Below the pieces are notes generated by a model that was given only the letters and a program-made list of their open reading frames with translations, ran no database searches and had not been told where the DNA came from. A stretch of 64,000 nt of DNA, taken from contig NZ_CP072867.1 of assembly GCF_017948245.1 (NCBI RefSeq), forward strand, positions 310,001 through 374,000, given 5' to 3'. Position numbers and translations under genes: made by a program. Shown piece by piece: positions 8,623 to 16,932 of the stretch (within the stretch, counting starts at the first letter, position 1; each line of letters opens with the position of its first letter). Origin of the DNA: Rhizobium sp. NLR16a. Lineage in GTDB: Bacteria; Pseudomonadota; Alphaproteobacteria; Rhizobiales; Rhizobiaceae.

Positions 8623-9441
8623 ATGACTTCCATGAGTTCAATCTCCCGCCGTGGTCTCGGTCTCGCCGTAGCAGGCGTCGCGATCGCGTTCGCAACCGCG
8701 TCCTTCGCCGAGGACGTTCGGACGATCAAGATCGCCACCGCGGCGGAATCGAAGCCGCTCTCCTGGGGCGCGATCGGCGTCGAACCGCAGGGCTACGAGC
8801 CCGACGTCTTGAAGGCGATCAACGCCAAGCTGCCGCAGTACAAGTTCGTGATGGAGGGTGCTGCCGACATCGCGCAGGAGACGGGCCTCGCGACCGGCAA
8901 GTACGATGTCGCAACCGGCGGCTACTACCGTGCTCCCGCCCGCGAAAAGCAGTTCCTCATTCCGGAAGCGCCGATCGGCGCCAGCCTGATCAAGATCTAC
9001 AGCCGCAAGGACAGCGGCATCAAGGAGATGAAGGGTCTCGTCGGCAAGAAGATCGTGCCGGTGACGGCGGGCGGCGGCATCTACAAGTTCGCGACCGCAT
9101 GGCAAGAGCAGAACCCCGACTACAAGATCGAGATCACGGCTTCGAGCGCCGGCATTCCCTATCCGGATCGCCTGAAGGAGGTCGAGAACGGCAAGTATGA
9201 CGCGCTCGTCCTGCCGTCGAATCTCGGCGAGCAGACCGTGATCGACCAGCAGAAGCTGAATGTCCAGGCAAGTGAGCCGGTCGCGATCAACAATACCTTC
9301 GTGCTCATCCACCGCTCGGAAGAGAACAAGGCGCTCGCCGACGGCATCGACAAGGCTTTGAAGGAGCTCAAGGCCGACGGCACGCTCGCCAAGCTCTCGC
9401 AGAAATGGTTCGGCGAGGACATCACCACGTACATGAAGTAA
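8623..9441 (+). CDS. Periplasmic amino-acid-binding protein (family 3)
   Basis: A solute-binding protein of about 272 residues for the adjacent ABC transporter. It has an N-terminal signal sequence (SRRGLGLAVAGVAIAFATA, cleaved near SFA-ED) with a twin-arginine-like SRRG start, then a family-3 type body (GYEPDVLKAINAKL, later LADGIDKALKELKADGTL). The ATG at 8623 lies 8 nt after AAGGA; the ATG at 8614 overlaps that Shine-Dalgarno sequence and is less likely. Ligand unknown; the LysR and flavin monooxygenase neighbours suggest a modified amino acid or opine-like compound. Confidence 0.85.
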   Translation: MTSMSSISRRGLGLAVAGVAIAFATASFAEDVRTIKIATAAESKPLSWGAIGVEPQGYEPDVLKAINAKLPQYKFVMEGAADIAQETGLATGKYDVATGGYYRAPAREKQFLIPEAPIGASLIKIYSRKDSGIKEMKGLVGKKIVPVTAGGGIYKFATAWQEQNPDYKIEITASSAGIPYPDRLKEVENGKYDALVLPSNLGEQTVIDQQKLNVQASEPVAINNTFVLIHRSEENKALADGIDKALKELKADGTLAKLSQKWFGEDITTYMK

Positions 9442-9497
9442 CGCCGGGCGTCGAAGCCGGCGACCAGGCCCAAGACTGAAAGAAGGAGCGTTCCCAA

Positions 9498-10205
9498 GTG
9501 GACCTTTCCATAATGATCCCCGAGTTGCTTTCGGCATTGCCGCTGACGCTTGCGATCACATTCACGGCCATGGCCGCCGGCTTCGTGCTGGCATTGATCG
9601 CGACGACGTTCCGGGTGCGCAGGATCCTTGTGATTAGCCAGTTGGCCGACCTCTACGTATCCTATGCGCGCAGCGTTCCCGTCGTCCTTCAGTTGTTCGT
9701 CGCCTTCTACGGGCTCCCCGTGCTCGTCGGCCTATTCGGTATCGGCGACTTCGTCTCGCCGACGATCGCCGCCATGCTGGGCCTCAGCCTCTACCATGGC
9801 GGCTATCTCTCGGAGGTCATGCGTCCGGCCTATCTCGCAGTCGAGCGAGGCCAGCACGATGCGGCGGACAGCTTGGGCTACACCTTCCGCCATAAGCTGC
9901 TGCGCGTCATCGCTCCGCAGGCCGTCCATATTGCGCTGCCGGGGTATGGAAACTCGATCATCTACCTGATCCACAACGTGGCGCTTGTCATGTACATCGG
10001 CGCGGCCGACGTCATGGCCACCGCCCACCTCGTCATGGAGCGGGACTACAACCAGTATCAGTTCGAGACCTACCTCGTACTGGCGGTGCTGTACTCGGTC
10101 CTTTGCCTCATCGCCTGGGCGACCGTTCGGCTCTTCGAGCGCCGCTCCGGCAGGTACGTACCAGGCGAAAAGACAGTCCGTGCCCCATTGATGGCCAGCG
10201 TCTGA
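9498..10205 (+). CDS. Amino-acid ABC transporter permease
   Basis: A 235-residue inner-membrane permease of the HisM/GlnP type with about five transmembrane helices. The EAA-loop region (SEVMRPAYLAVERGQHDAAD, then LGYTFRHKLLRVIAPQA) contacts the ATPase. Translation starts at GTG 9498 after AAGGAG. It follows the binding protein by 56 bp and is 15 bp from the second permease, giving a heterodimeric channel. Confidence 0.9.
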   Translation: MDLSIMIPELLSALPLTLAITFTAMAAGFVLALIATTFRVRRILVISQLADLYVSYARSVPVVLQLFVAFYGLPVLVGLFGIGDFVSPTIAAMLGLSLYHGGYLSEVMRPAYLAVERGQHDAADSLGYTFRHKLLRVIAPQAVHIALPGYGNSIIYLIHNVALVMYIGAADVMATAHLVMERDYNQYQFETYLVLAVLYSVLCLIAWATVRLFERRSGRYVPGEKTVRAPLMASV

Positions 10206-10220
10206 TCGAGGAAGGAAGTC

Positions 10221-10916
10221 ATGATTTTCGACAGCGAAGTTCTTCTCCCTGACCTTTATGAGATCCTGGGCGCTGTGCCGCTGACGCTTGTCATGGCGCT
10301 CGCCATCTTCGTCCTGTCGACGGTCGTCGGCAGCTTGTTCGCCATGGTCGAGTATCAGAGGATCCCGGTGCTCCGCCAGCTCGTGATCGCCTACAAGGTG
10401 GCGTTCAAGGGCGTCCCGATGGTGGTGGTGATCTTCCTTGCCTATTATGGACTTCCGTCGACGCTGCGGTTCCTCACCTCGCTCGTCGGCGTGGAGTACA
10501 ATGGTCACTCGACGCCGAACTGGGTGACGCTCATCGTCGCCCTGACGGCCTGCGTCGCGGCTTTCCAGGCGGAGGTGGTCAAGGGCGCGCTGAACTCGTT
10601 CGACACGGGGCAGGCGGACGCCGCCTATTCGCTCGGCTACAAGAAGAGCCAGCTCTTCCGCCGGGTCATGCTGCCGCAGGTTATCGTCGCGGCCATCCCG
10701 GATCTCGCCAACTCCTTCATGGTGATCATGAAGGCGCTGTCGCTAGGATTCGCCATCGAGGTGGTCGACATCTTCGCACAGTCGCAGTTGACCGCGGCGC
10801 TGAACTTCTACTATCTCGAAGCCTTCCTGGTTGCCGTGGTGATCTACATGGTGATCGCCTATGCCGTGACCCAAATCGCCGACAGAACGGAACGAGCGCT
10901 CAGAATACGAACCTGA
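10221..10916 (+). CDS. Amino-acid ABC transporter permease
   Basis: A 231-residue second permease of the same transporter, with about five membrane helices and the EAA-type segment EVVKGALNSFDTGQADAAYS followed by LGYKKSQLFRRVMLPQ. It starts at ATG 10221 after GAGGAAGG and is the last gene of the LysR-monooxygenase-transporter operon. A hairpin terminator lies 17 bp after the stop. Confidence 0.9.
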   Translation: MIFDSEVLLPDLYEILGAVPLTLVMALAIFVLSTVVGSLFAMVEYQRIPVLRQLVIAYKVAFKGVPMVVVIFLAYYGLPSTLRFLTSLVGVEYNGHSTPNWVTLIVALTACVAAFQAEVVKGALNSFDTGQADAAYSLGYKKSQLFRRVMLPQVIVAAIPDLANSFMVIMKALSLGFAIEVVDIFAQSQLTAALNFYYLEAFLVAVVIYMVIAYAVTQIADRTERALRIRT

Positions 10917-10932
10917 GGGGCATAGGCGCGTT

Positions 10933-10980
10933 GCAGCTGACGCTGCTCGCGCCCGCGGCGCAGCGTCAGCGCTGCGTTTT
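10933..10980 (+). terminator. Rho-independent terminator of the LysR-monooxygenase-ABC operon
   Basis: CTGACGCTGC (10937-10946) pairs perfectly with GCAGCGTCAG (10960-10969), extended by an outer GCAG/CTGC pair with a 2-nt bulge, and followed by GTTTT. It sits directly after the last permease gene and before the convergent MFS gene. Confidence 0.75.
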
Positions 10981-11025
10981 ACGGGCGGTAGCCGATGAAC
11001 TTCCGCCCGAGGCAGGCAGTGCACT

Positions 11026-12246
11026 TCAGGATTCCTCGGGCGGCTTGAGATGGCGGAACTGCAGCAACAGCAAGAGGTCGTATATGATCTTCAGGCCGGC
11101 GCAGATGACAAACGGCCAGGCCCGATAAGACGCGGCAAAAAGAGCACCTGCCAGCGCAGGGCTGGCCGCCGATGCGAGGCTGCGCGGCACCGATGTGAAG
11201 CTTGCGGCAGCGGCTCGCTCCGCCTCAGTGACAACAGCCATCACGTAGGAAGAACGGGTTGGCACATCCATCTGCGAAAGCGCGGCCCGGACCAGCAGCA
11301 AGGCAAGCACCAGTGGCAAGGTGGGGGCGAATGCGGCAAGGCCGAGGGCAAGGCTGGACGGGATGTGGGTGAACACCATGGTGTTCACGAGTCCAATCCG
11401 CTTCGATAGCCGGGCGGCGACAGGAAACGAAAACGCCGACAGCACGCCCGTCCAGAAGAAAAACACTCCAGCCTCGGATAGCGAAAGATCGAATCGTTCG
11501 AACAGCCACAGCGCGAGCAAGGACTGGACCACGAAACCTCCGGCAAAGGCATCGAGACTGAAGAGGGCTGCGAGCTTCATGACAATGGCCCGCGAAGGCC
11601 CGAGTGCCGCCGGCTTGTGGTCTTCGTGCGTCACCGGGCGAGGCGGTATGCGGGCATAAAGAAGGCCGCCGAGAATGCCGACGAGCGCATAGACAACGAA
11701 CATCAGCCTGATCGAACTCAGTTGCGTCATCCCGAGCCGCATCATGACATCTGGCAGCGCCGCAGCAAGCGCGCCGCCGGCGCTTGCGAGCGCCCCGACC
11801 AAGCTATAACGCGCAAACATTCTCGTTCGATCGGCGTTGGTCACCTCCCGGGCCAGGACCGCATGTTCAAGCGGCACGAAGATGCTCACGCTGCCTGCCG
11901 ACGGATTGATCGTACCGGCAAAGGCGACGGCGAGCAGCAGCGCATAGTCGCTGATCATCGGCATAGCGAGACCGGTGGCGACCATCAGGCCGGCGGCGGC
12001 CAAAAGCAGGCGGCGGAGATCATGATGCGCGCCGAGAAAGCCGATGATGATCGTCAAAAGTGCGGATCCGAAGAGGGATGTCGTCGCAATGACGCCGACC
12101 TGCAGGGGCGAAAATCCAAGAGCAAGGAGATAGACCGGCAACAGGATGGCCACGAAACCGTCGCCGAAGTCGCGCAAGGAGCGCGCTGCAAAAAGCCATG
12201 TCGTCGGCTGAACGCTTCGGGCCTGTCCCATTGTCCTCGATCTCAT
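11026..12246 (-). CDS. MFS transporter
   Basis: A 406-residue major facilitator protein with about twelve hydrophobic helices and a short central loop (IPPRPVTHEDHKPAA). The N-terminal half has FGDGFVAILLPVYLLALGFS and the second half VNTMVFTHIPSSLALGLAAF, both typical of MFS drug or metabolite exporters of the YfcJ/SetA-like kind. ATGs at 12246 and 12231 are both possible. It converges on the amino-acid ABC operon, and a perfect inverted repeat lies just upstream of its start. The substrate cannot be told from the sequence. Confidence 0.85.
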   Translation of the reverse strand: MRSRTMGQARSVQPTTWLFAARSLRDFGDGFVAILLPVYLLALGFSPLQVGVIATTSLFGSALLTIIIGFLGAHHDLRRLLLAAAGLMVATGLAMPMISDYALLLAVAFAGTINPSAGSVSIFVPLEHAVLAREVTNADRTRMFARYSLVGALASAGGALAAALPDVMMRLGMTQLSSIRLMFVVYALVGILGGLLYARIPPRPVTHEDHKPAALGPSRAIVMKLAALFSLDAFAGGFVVQSLLALWLFERFDLSLSEAGVFFFWTGVLSAFSFPVAARLSKRIGLVNTMVFTHIPSSLALGLAAFAPTLPLVLALLLVRAALSQMDVPTRSSYVMAVVTEAERAAAASFTSVPRSLASAASPALAGALFAASYRAWPFVICAGLKIIYDLLLLLQFRHLKPPEES

Positions 12247-12254
12247 CCTGCTTT

Positions 12255-12278
12255 CCGAAAATCAATTCCGATTTTCGG
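12255..12278. repeat. Perfect 9-bp inverted repeat upstream of the MFS gene
   Basis: CCGAAAATC (12255-12263), AATTCC, GATTTTCGG (12270-12278) form a perfect palindrome 8 bp before the MFS start and 58 bp after the 59-residue ORF. As RNA it would be a stable hairpin. It could end the upstream small-ORF transcript or regulate the MFS gene. Similar AAAATC/GATTTT palindromes are common between rhizobial genes. Confidence 0.6.
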
Positions 12279-12336
12279 GCCGATGCGCCAGATCCACCCT
12301 ACTTTTTAACCGCGCGCGGGCGCCAGCTGAGAACCG

Positions 12337-12516
12337 TTATTTCCGGTGGAATTTCTGCGACGCTGCGAAGGCCCGGCCGATGTCGAAGGAGGGCAGTTGC
12401 AGCGGCGTACGGGACTCGCGGAAAACCAGACCGACGAGCTTATCGACGACCAGGATGAAGCCGAGCGCCAGACCGAGATAAAGCAGAGCGGCGATGAGCA
12501 GGAGCGATATTTCCAT
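12337..12516 (-). CDS. Small single-span membrane protein (59 aa)
   Basis: ATG at 12516 to TAA at 12337-12339 encodes 59 residues. Residues 3-24 (ISLLLIAALLYLGLALGFIL) form one transmembrane helix, followed by a soluble tail with RESRTPLQLPSFDIGRAF. Its start lies 3 bp after the stop of a 22-residue ORF, which suggests translational coupling. Codon use fits the region, and no competing gene occupies the other strand. The family is not recognised; the hydrophobic single-helix form resembles accessory subunits of transporters such as KdpF, but no link to a partner is visible. Confidence 0.55.
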   Translation of the reverse strand: MEISLLLIAALLYLGLALGFILVVDKLVGLVFRESRTPLQLPSFDIGRAFAASQKFHRK

Positions 12517-12519
12517 GGC

Positions 12520-12588
12520 TCACACGTTGGAAGCGTGGCTGCGGGCGGCAAGAGGCGCGACGACGAGCATTTCGATACGATCGTTCAT
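12520..12588 (-). CDS. 22-residue leader ORF preceding the small membrane protein
   Basis: ATG at 12588 has a good GGGAGG Shine-Dalgarno sequence and encodes 22 residues beginning MNDRIEMLVVAPLAARS before TGA at 12520-12522. The next ORF starts 3 bp later without a strong ribosome site of its own, so the leader may exist to couple translation. No attenuator-type codon run is visible. It could be a non-conserved artefact, and conservation in related genomes would decide. Confidence 0.4.
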   Translation of the reverse strand: MNDRIEMLVVAPLAARSHASNV

Positions 12589-12824
12589 GGCTGCCTCCCT
12601 CGTTTCGCCATAAACAGTTTTTGTATGATCCCCGGCTTGCGGGCGAAGGCTCAATTTTTTCGGAGGCCTCAAAGCTTGCAGCGTCATCCGGCCCTTGTTC
12701 ACCCCCCGCGCGGAAAACCCGCCTGCAAGCTTCCATAAAACACAGATGATTCAGACATATGACAAAGAGAGGCCGAAGGGCGCCACGGTGACGCCCTTTC
12801 AACGATGTCAGCGGTTTTCAATAT

Positions 12825-13091
12825 TCAGGTCGCCGTCTTGCGGCTTGCAGTCCGCTTGGGCGCCGGCGTGACGACGCCGTTCGTCTTGGCGCCTGGGGCG
12901 GCCTTCGTGGTCGTTGCGGCGCGCTTGACCCTGGGTTTGGCCTCTTTGCCGTTGGAAGAGGAGCCTTCGAGCGCGTCGCGCTCGTGGCGTGCCTGTTCCC
13001 AATGGATGGAATCCCGCCCTGTCGGATAGCCCTCTTCTTCCCAGAGGGCGTATGCACGTTTCTTGATCCACTCTTCCCGAGTTTCTGCCAT
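12825..13091 (-). CDS. DUF2934 family small protein
   Basis: An 88-residue protein with the DUF2934 core REEWIKKRAYALWEEEGYPT then GRDSIHWEQARHE in its first 40 residues, followed by a lysine/alanine/threonine-rich basic tail (RAATTTKAAPGAKTNG) that could bind nucleic acid. DUF2934 proteins are small, common in rhizobia, and of unknown function. A near-perfect EcfG-type promoter lies 34 nt upstream, so general-stress induction is predicted. The gene stands alone between the small-ORF pair and UdgX. Confidence 0.8.
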   Translation of the reverse strand: MAETREEWIKKRAYALWEEEGYPTGRDSIHWEQARHERDALEGSSSNGKEAKPRVKRAATTTKAAPGAKTNGVVTPAPKRTASRKTAT

Positions 13092-13124
13092 CGCTGATCT
13101 CCAGTCACATTTTGCCGTCGTTCG

Positions 13125-13149
13125 AACGCGATACTGGCAGGATGGTTCC
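13125..13149 (-). promoter_or_regulatory. EcfG (RpoE2) general-stress promoter of the DUF2934 gene
   Basis: On the minus strand GGAAC (13149-13145), a 16-nt spacer and CGTT (13128-13125) match the alphaproteobacterial EcfG consensus, also written GGAAC-N18/19-TT in Sinorhizobium. The -10 element ends 34 nt before the start codon, a normal leader distance. Confidence 0.75.
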
Positions 13150-13233
13150 AGAGGAGGAGCCCGGTTTCAAGCGAAATCGAACCGCAACCGCAAATATTTC
13201 GCATTGCAGCATATCAAGGTTGAGAATCGGCAT

Positions 13234-13890
13234 TCATCGAAGTTGAAATTCCGCCGCCTTGTGCAGATCTGACACGAATGCCTGGCGCTGCTTTTGCTGC
13301 TCGGCCTCATCGCGAATTCTCAGGAGATAAGAGGGGTGGATTGTCACCAGAACCGGGGGATGGTTTGCAGGCTGCAGGACATGACCGCGCTCGGGCGTCA
13401 ATTTCGCCTTCGGCCCGAGCAGCGCATAGAGGGCGCTCGCGCCCAGCGCCACCACGAGTTTCGGCTGCAGGATGTTGAGCTCCGCGCCAAGCCACCAGGC
13501 GCAACGCCTTATCTCGCCGGCATTGGGTTTCGCATGCAGGCGCCGTTTGCCGCGGGGCGTGAACTTGAAGTGCTTGACGGCATTGGTGACGTAGCAGCGT
13601 TGACGGTCCAGACCGGACTCGTCGAGACAGAGGTCGAGCAGATGGCCTGCCGGGCCGACAAAGGGCCTGCCGGTGATATCTTCGCGGTCACCCGGCTGCT
13701 CACCGACAAGGACGATCTCGGCCTTTCCCGGGCCTTCACCAAAGACGATCTGCGTCGCATTGCGATAAAGGTCACAGCGGGTACAGTCCTCGGCCTGATG
13801 CCGGAGTTCGGTAATGCTTTCTGCATCCGCGACTTCGAGCGCCAGGGCAGGACCAATGTTTGCGGCGATGTTCACGATGGCAATCCTCAT
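13234..13890 (-). CDS. udgX: Uracil-DNA glycosylase UdgX
   Basis: A 218-residue family-4-like uracil-DNA glycosylase. Visible landmarks are the N-terminal iron-sulfur cysteines CTRC (36-39), motif GEQPGDREDITGRPFVGPAG, cysteines near 99 and 130, and the second catalytic motif HPSYLLR. A KRRLH insertion at 115-119 corresponds to the R-loop (KRRIH) unique to UdgX, whose histidine becomes covalently bound to the abasic site after uracil removal. The ATG at 13890 abuts AGGAG, so a GTG at 13875 is possible. It is divergent from cardiolipin synthase. UdgX may limit damage from uracil in DNA and acts in base-excision repair. Confidence 0.85.
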   Translation of the reverse strand: MRIAIVNIAANIGPALALEVADAESITELRHQAEDCTRCDLYRNATQIVFGEGPGKAEIVLVGEQPGDREDITGRPFVGPAGHLLDLCLDESGLDRQRCYVTNAVKHFKFTPRGKRRLHAKPNAGEIRRCAWWLGAELNILQPKLVVALGASALYALLGPKAKLTPERGHVLQPANHPPVLVTIHPSYLLRIRDEAEQQKQRQAFVSDLHKAAEFQLR

Positions 13891-13902
13891 CTCCTGAGGA
13901 GG

Positions 13903-13927
13903 AATCGATCTCAACCGGGATTGTTCC
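13903..13927 (-). promoter_or_regulatory. Possible EcfG-like promoter upstream of udgX (weak)
   Basis: GGAAC (13927-13923) followed by 18 nt and TT (13904-13903) meets the loose GGAAC-N18-TT form, but the preceding CG of the -10 element is GA. It ends only 12 nt before the annotated ATG, so it would give a very short leader unless translation starts at the GTG at 13875. Confidence 0.25.
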
Positions 13928-14036
13928 CGCGATCGAACGGGGACTCCCGGCAAAACAATCCCGAAGAAAAATTTCGCGCCATGGGGGAGCGGCTGCATAA
14001 TTGAACGCCGCCGTTTCGCGGCTATATTGGCCAGCG

Positions 14037-15500
14037 ATGTTCTATCTCCTGTCGACCTACTGGCCGCATATCCTCTTTGTCGTTTCGATCGCCATGGGAG
14101 CCGCGGCGGCGATTCATGCCGCCATGACCAAGGAGGAGGTGCGCGCGGCAATCGGCTGGGTCGGCGTCATCATCCTCTCGCCAATCGTCGGTGCGCTGCT
14201 TTACGCGATCGCCGGCATCAATCGCATCCGCCGCAAATCGCTGAGCATTCGCCGCGACGCCCTGCTGCTCGCGCCGGGGACCGACGAGCTGGAGACGTTC
14301 GACGCCGACGCCGAGACCGTGATCAGCCAGTTCGGCCGCCGCTTTGCGGCGCTGCAGACGCTGGGCGACCGGGTGACCCGCAACCCGCTGACCTCGGGCA
14401 ATACGATCGACATGCTGGAGACCGGCGATGAGGCCTATGCCGCGATGAAATCCGCCATCGATGAAGCGAGGCGCAGCATCCTGCTCGAAACCTACATCTT
14501 CGACCGTGATGTCATTGGTCTGCGGATCGCCGATGCGCTGATTGCCGCGGTGAAGCGGGGTGTGACGGTCCGGGTGCTGATCGACGCCGTCGGCGCGCGT
14601 TATTCGGTGCCGAGCATTCTCGGCCATCTCAAGGAGGGCGGCGTCACCGTCGCCGTCTTCAACGGCAATGTCATCATGGGCTTGCGGCTGCCCTATGCCA
14701 ATCTGCGCACCCACCGCAAGATCCTGATCGTCGACGGACGCATTGCGCTGACCGGCGGCATGAATATCAGGGCGGGTTTCAGCGAGGAGGCGACGGGCGA
14801 GACCTTTGCCCGTGATACGCATTTCAGCGTCACCGGCCCCGTCGTCACCGATCTCTTCGATCTTGCCGCCGAAGACTGGCGGTTCACCACCGACGAACTG
14901 TTGAACGACGAGGCCTGGCGCATCGAGCCGCCGCCGCGCAGCCCCGGCGACCCCATCCTAATGCGCATCGTCGCCTCAGGGCCGGACCGCAGCCTCGAGA
15001 CCAACCATAAGATGCTGATGGGCGCCTTTTCGGTTGCGCGTCAATCGATCCGCATCATGTCGCCCTATTTCCTGCCGGACCGCGAACTGATCAGCGCCCT
15101 GGTGACGGCGGCGCGGCGCGGCGTTGAAGTCGATATCGTCGTGCCGGCTCTCAACAATCTCATGCTGGTCGACCGGGCGATGACGGCGCAATTCGATCAG
15201 ATCCTCAAAAATTATTGCCGCATCTGGCGCTCGACCGGCAGCTTCAGCCATTCGAAGCTTCTGACGATCGACGGCACCTGGGCCTATGTCGGCTCTTCCA
15301 ACCTCGATCCACGTTCGCTCAGGCTGAATTTCGAGGTCGATCTCGAAGTGCTGAATGAGGGCTTTGCCGCCGAGATCGACGAGCATATCGAGGAAATCCT
15401 GAAATCGGCAACGCTGGTGACGCTGGAAGGCTTACGCGCGCGGCCCTTCCCGGTGCGGCTGATCGAGAAGGTCCTGTGGCTGGGTTCGCCCTATCTCTGA
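14037..15500 (+). CDS. cls: Cardiolipin synthase / phospholipase D family protein
   Basis: A 487-residue membrane-anchored phospholipase D-superfamily enzyme. Two N-terminal hydrophobic segments (HILFVVSIAMGAAAAIHAAM and VGVIILSPIVGALLYAIAGI) precede two HKD motifs, HRKILIVDGRIALTGGMN near residue 235 and HSKLLTIDGTWAYVGSSN near 405. This is the layout of bacterial Cls, which joins two phosphatidylglycerols into cardiolipin at the inner membrane. The ATG at 14037 is preferred to the upstream TTG at 14001, which lacks a ribosome site. An endonuclease/exonuclease/phosphatase gene follows 83 bp later, a pairing that suggests a shared lipid role. Confidence 0.88.
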   Translation: MFYLLSTYWPHILFVVSIAMGAAAAIHAAMTKEEVRAAIGWVGVIILSPIVGALLYAIAGINRIRRKSLSIRRDALLLAPGTDELETFDADAETVISQFGRRFAALQTLGDRVTRNPLTSGNTIDMLETGDEAYAAMKSAIDEARRSILLETYIFDRDVIGLRIADALIAAVKRGVTVRVLIDAVGARYSVPSILGHLKEGGVTVAVFNGNVIMGLRLPYANLRTHRKILIVDGRIALTGGMNIRAGFSEEATGETFARDTHFSVTGPVVTDLFDLAAEDWRFTTDELLNDEAWRIEPPPRSPGDPILMRIVASGPDRSLETNHKMLMGAFSVARQSIRIMSPYFLPDRELISALVTAARRGVEVDIVVPALNNLMLVDRAMTAQFDQILKNYCRIWRSTGSFSHSKLLTIDGTWAYVGSSNLDPRSLRLNFEVDLEVLNEGFAAEIDEHIEEILKSATLVTLEGLRARPFPVRLIEKVLWLGSPYL

Positions 15501-15583
15501 CGGATTTTTTGCATTCCGACATGGCAAGTTCCGCGCGGCCGCCTATACTGCCGAGTGAGTAGCCTCTTTGATCAACGGAACAA

Positions 15584-16411
15584 GTGCGCCTCCCGATGCA
15601 CGCCAGGAAAGACAGTCTTCCCGCCAGCATTCTCGCCTCGATCAGGAGCAGGAAAAAGCGGCTTGACGCGGCGCATATGGAGGCAAGGCCGCGCAGCGCC
15701 GGAACGTTGATCGCCTCCTACAATGTCCACAAGTGTGTCGGTACTGATCGCCGCTTCGATCCGGAGCGCACCAGCCGGGTGATCCATGAAATCGGTGCCG
15801 ACGTGATCGCGCTGCAGGAAGCCGACACACGCTTCGGCGAGCGCACGGGCATTCTCGACCTCGGCCGGCTGGAGCGGGAGACGGGGCTAATCCCTGTGCC
15901 GGTCGCCGGAATGGCGAAGGCGCATGGCTGGCACGGCAATGTCGTGCTGTTCAAGAAGGGGCTGGTGCATGACGTGCACCAGGTCAGGCTGCCGGGGCTG
16001 GAGCCGCGCGGTGCGCTGGTCGCCGAAATCGAGCTGGAGGAGGGCGGGGTGCTGCGCATCATCGCCGCGCATTTCGGCCTGCTGCGCCACAGCAGAGCCC
16101 AGCAGGCCCGGACCCTCGTCGAACTGATCAACGACAGGCACGAGATGCCGACCATCCTGCTCGGCGACCTCAACGAATGGCGGCTCGGCGACCGCTCGTC
16201 GCTGAACACCTTCCAATCCGCCTTCGGCGAGCTGCCGCCCGCCGTGCCGAGTTTTCCCGCCGGCCTGCCGCTGCTGGCGCTCGACCGCATCATCGCCAAC
16301 CGCAAGGGCATCATCTCCGAGGTGGAGGCGCATGATACACCGCTCGCCCGCATCGCCTCGGATCACCTGCCGATCAAGGCGCTCGTTGACCTGACGCCGG
16401 TGGGTGGGTAG
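15584..16411 (+). CDS. Endonuclease/exonuclease/phosphatase (EEP) family protein
   Basis: A protein of about 275 residues with the EEP-fold metal and catalytic motifs: SYNVHKC near residue 47, LQEADTRFG, the H in HFGLLRHSR, GDLNEW near 195 and the terminal SDHLPI. Members hydrolyse phosphodiesters in DNA, RNA or lipids. No signal peptide is evident. It starts at GTG 15584 or ATG 15596; neither has a strong Shine-Dalgarno sequence. Its position right after a cardiolipin synthase gene hints at phospholipid turnover or head-group hydrolysis, but this is inference. Confidence 0.8.
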   Translation: MRLPMHARKDSLPASILASIRSRKKRLDAAHMEARPRSAGTLIASYNVHKCVGTDRRFDPERTSRVIHEIGADVIALQEADTRFGERTGILDLGRLERETGLIPVPVAGMAKAHGWHGNVVLFKKGLVHDVHQVRLPGLEPRGALVAEIELEEGGVLRIIAAHFGLLRHSRAQQARTLVELINDRHEMPTILLGDLNEWRLGDRSSLNTFQSAFGELPPAVPSFPAGLPLLALDRIIANRKGIISEVEAHDTPLARIASDHLPIKALVDLTPVGG

Positions 16412-16932
16412 CATCTCTAAGCTGATGTTTCGAAAGCTCCCGACGAGTATGATGCGTCTGACACTCCTTTGATAACTGCCTCGACTGCGCTTAAGAGGTC
16501 GCCCACTCCATCAATGCGTTCTGGGCGTGAAGCAGGAAAGCCTTTGCCTCGCGGAAACGACATGTCGGATTTGATGTCGCGTCTGCGCCACTTCCTGCCT
16601 CTCGCCACTGGTGGACAAGGCAAAAAGATTGTGTTGCGGCGCCCTTGGTCGAGGAGCGATGCCGACACCTATAAGGCCGCCAATTCGCCTTCTTCTGCGT
16701 CACTGGGCCATGGGTCTGTGACAATCACGTCCGCAGCGATGCCGACGGCGTTCAGAACCGTCAATGCTCCTTATGCGCCTAACTGGCTCAGTCCTGACCA
16801 ACAGCCGTTGGCCACAAATCGTGATCGTCGGGACTTTGTGGCATACCGAGCTCACGCTGATGACGACGTGCAGCAGGCGCTGATGATTCACATTTGAAAG
16901 CAAGTCAAAGGGTCTGCGAATACACGCTGCCG
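16412..16932. other. 521-bp gap without a convincing gene
   Basis: Between the EEP gene and the chemoreceptor both strands carry short overlapping open frames (for example 16469-16897 on the plus strand and 16491-16724 on the minus strand). None has a ribosome site, a recognisable motif or rhizobial third-position bias, and the base composition is lower in G+C than the flanking genes. It may be decayed sequence. I see no repeat, tRNA or terminator in it. Confidence 0.5.

Noticed and set aside
16469..16897. 142-codon plus-strand frame in the gap before the chemoreceptor
   Set aside because: No start signal, motif or coding bias; overlapping frames on the other strand are equally long.
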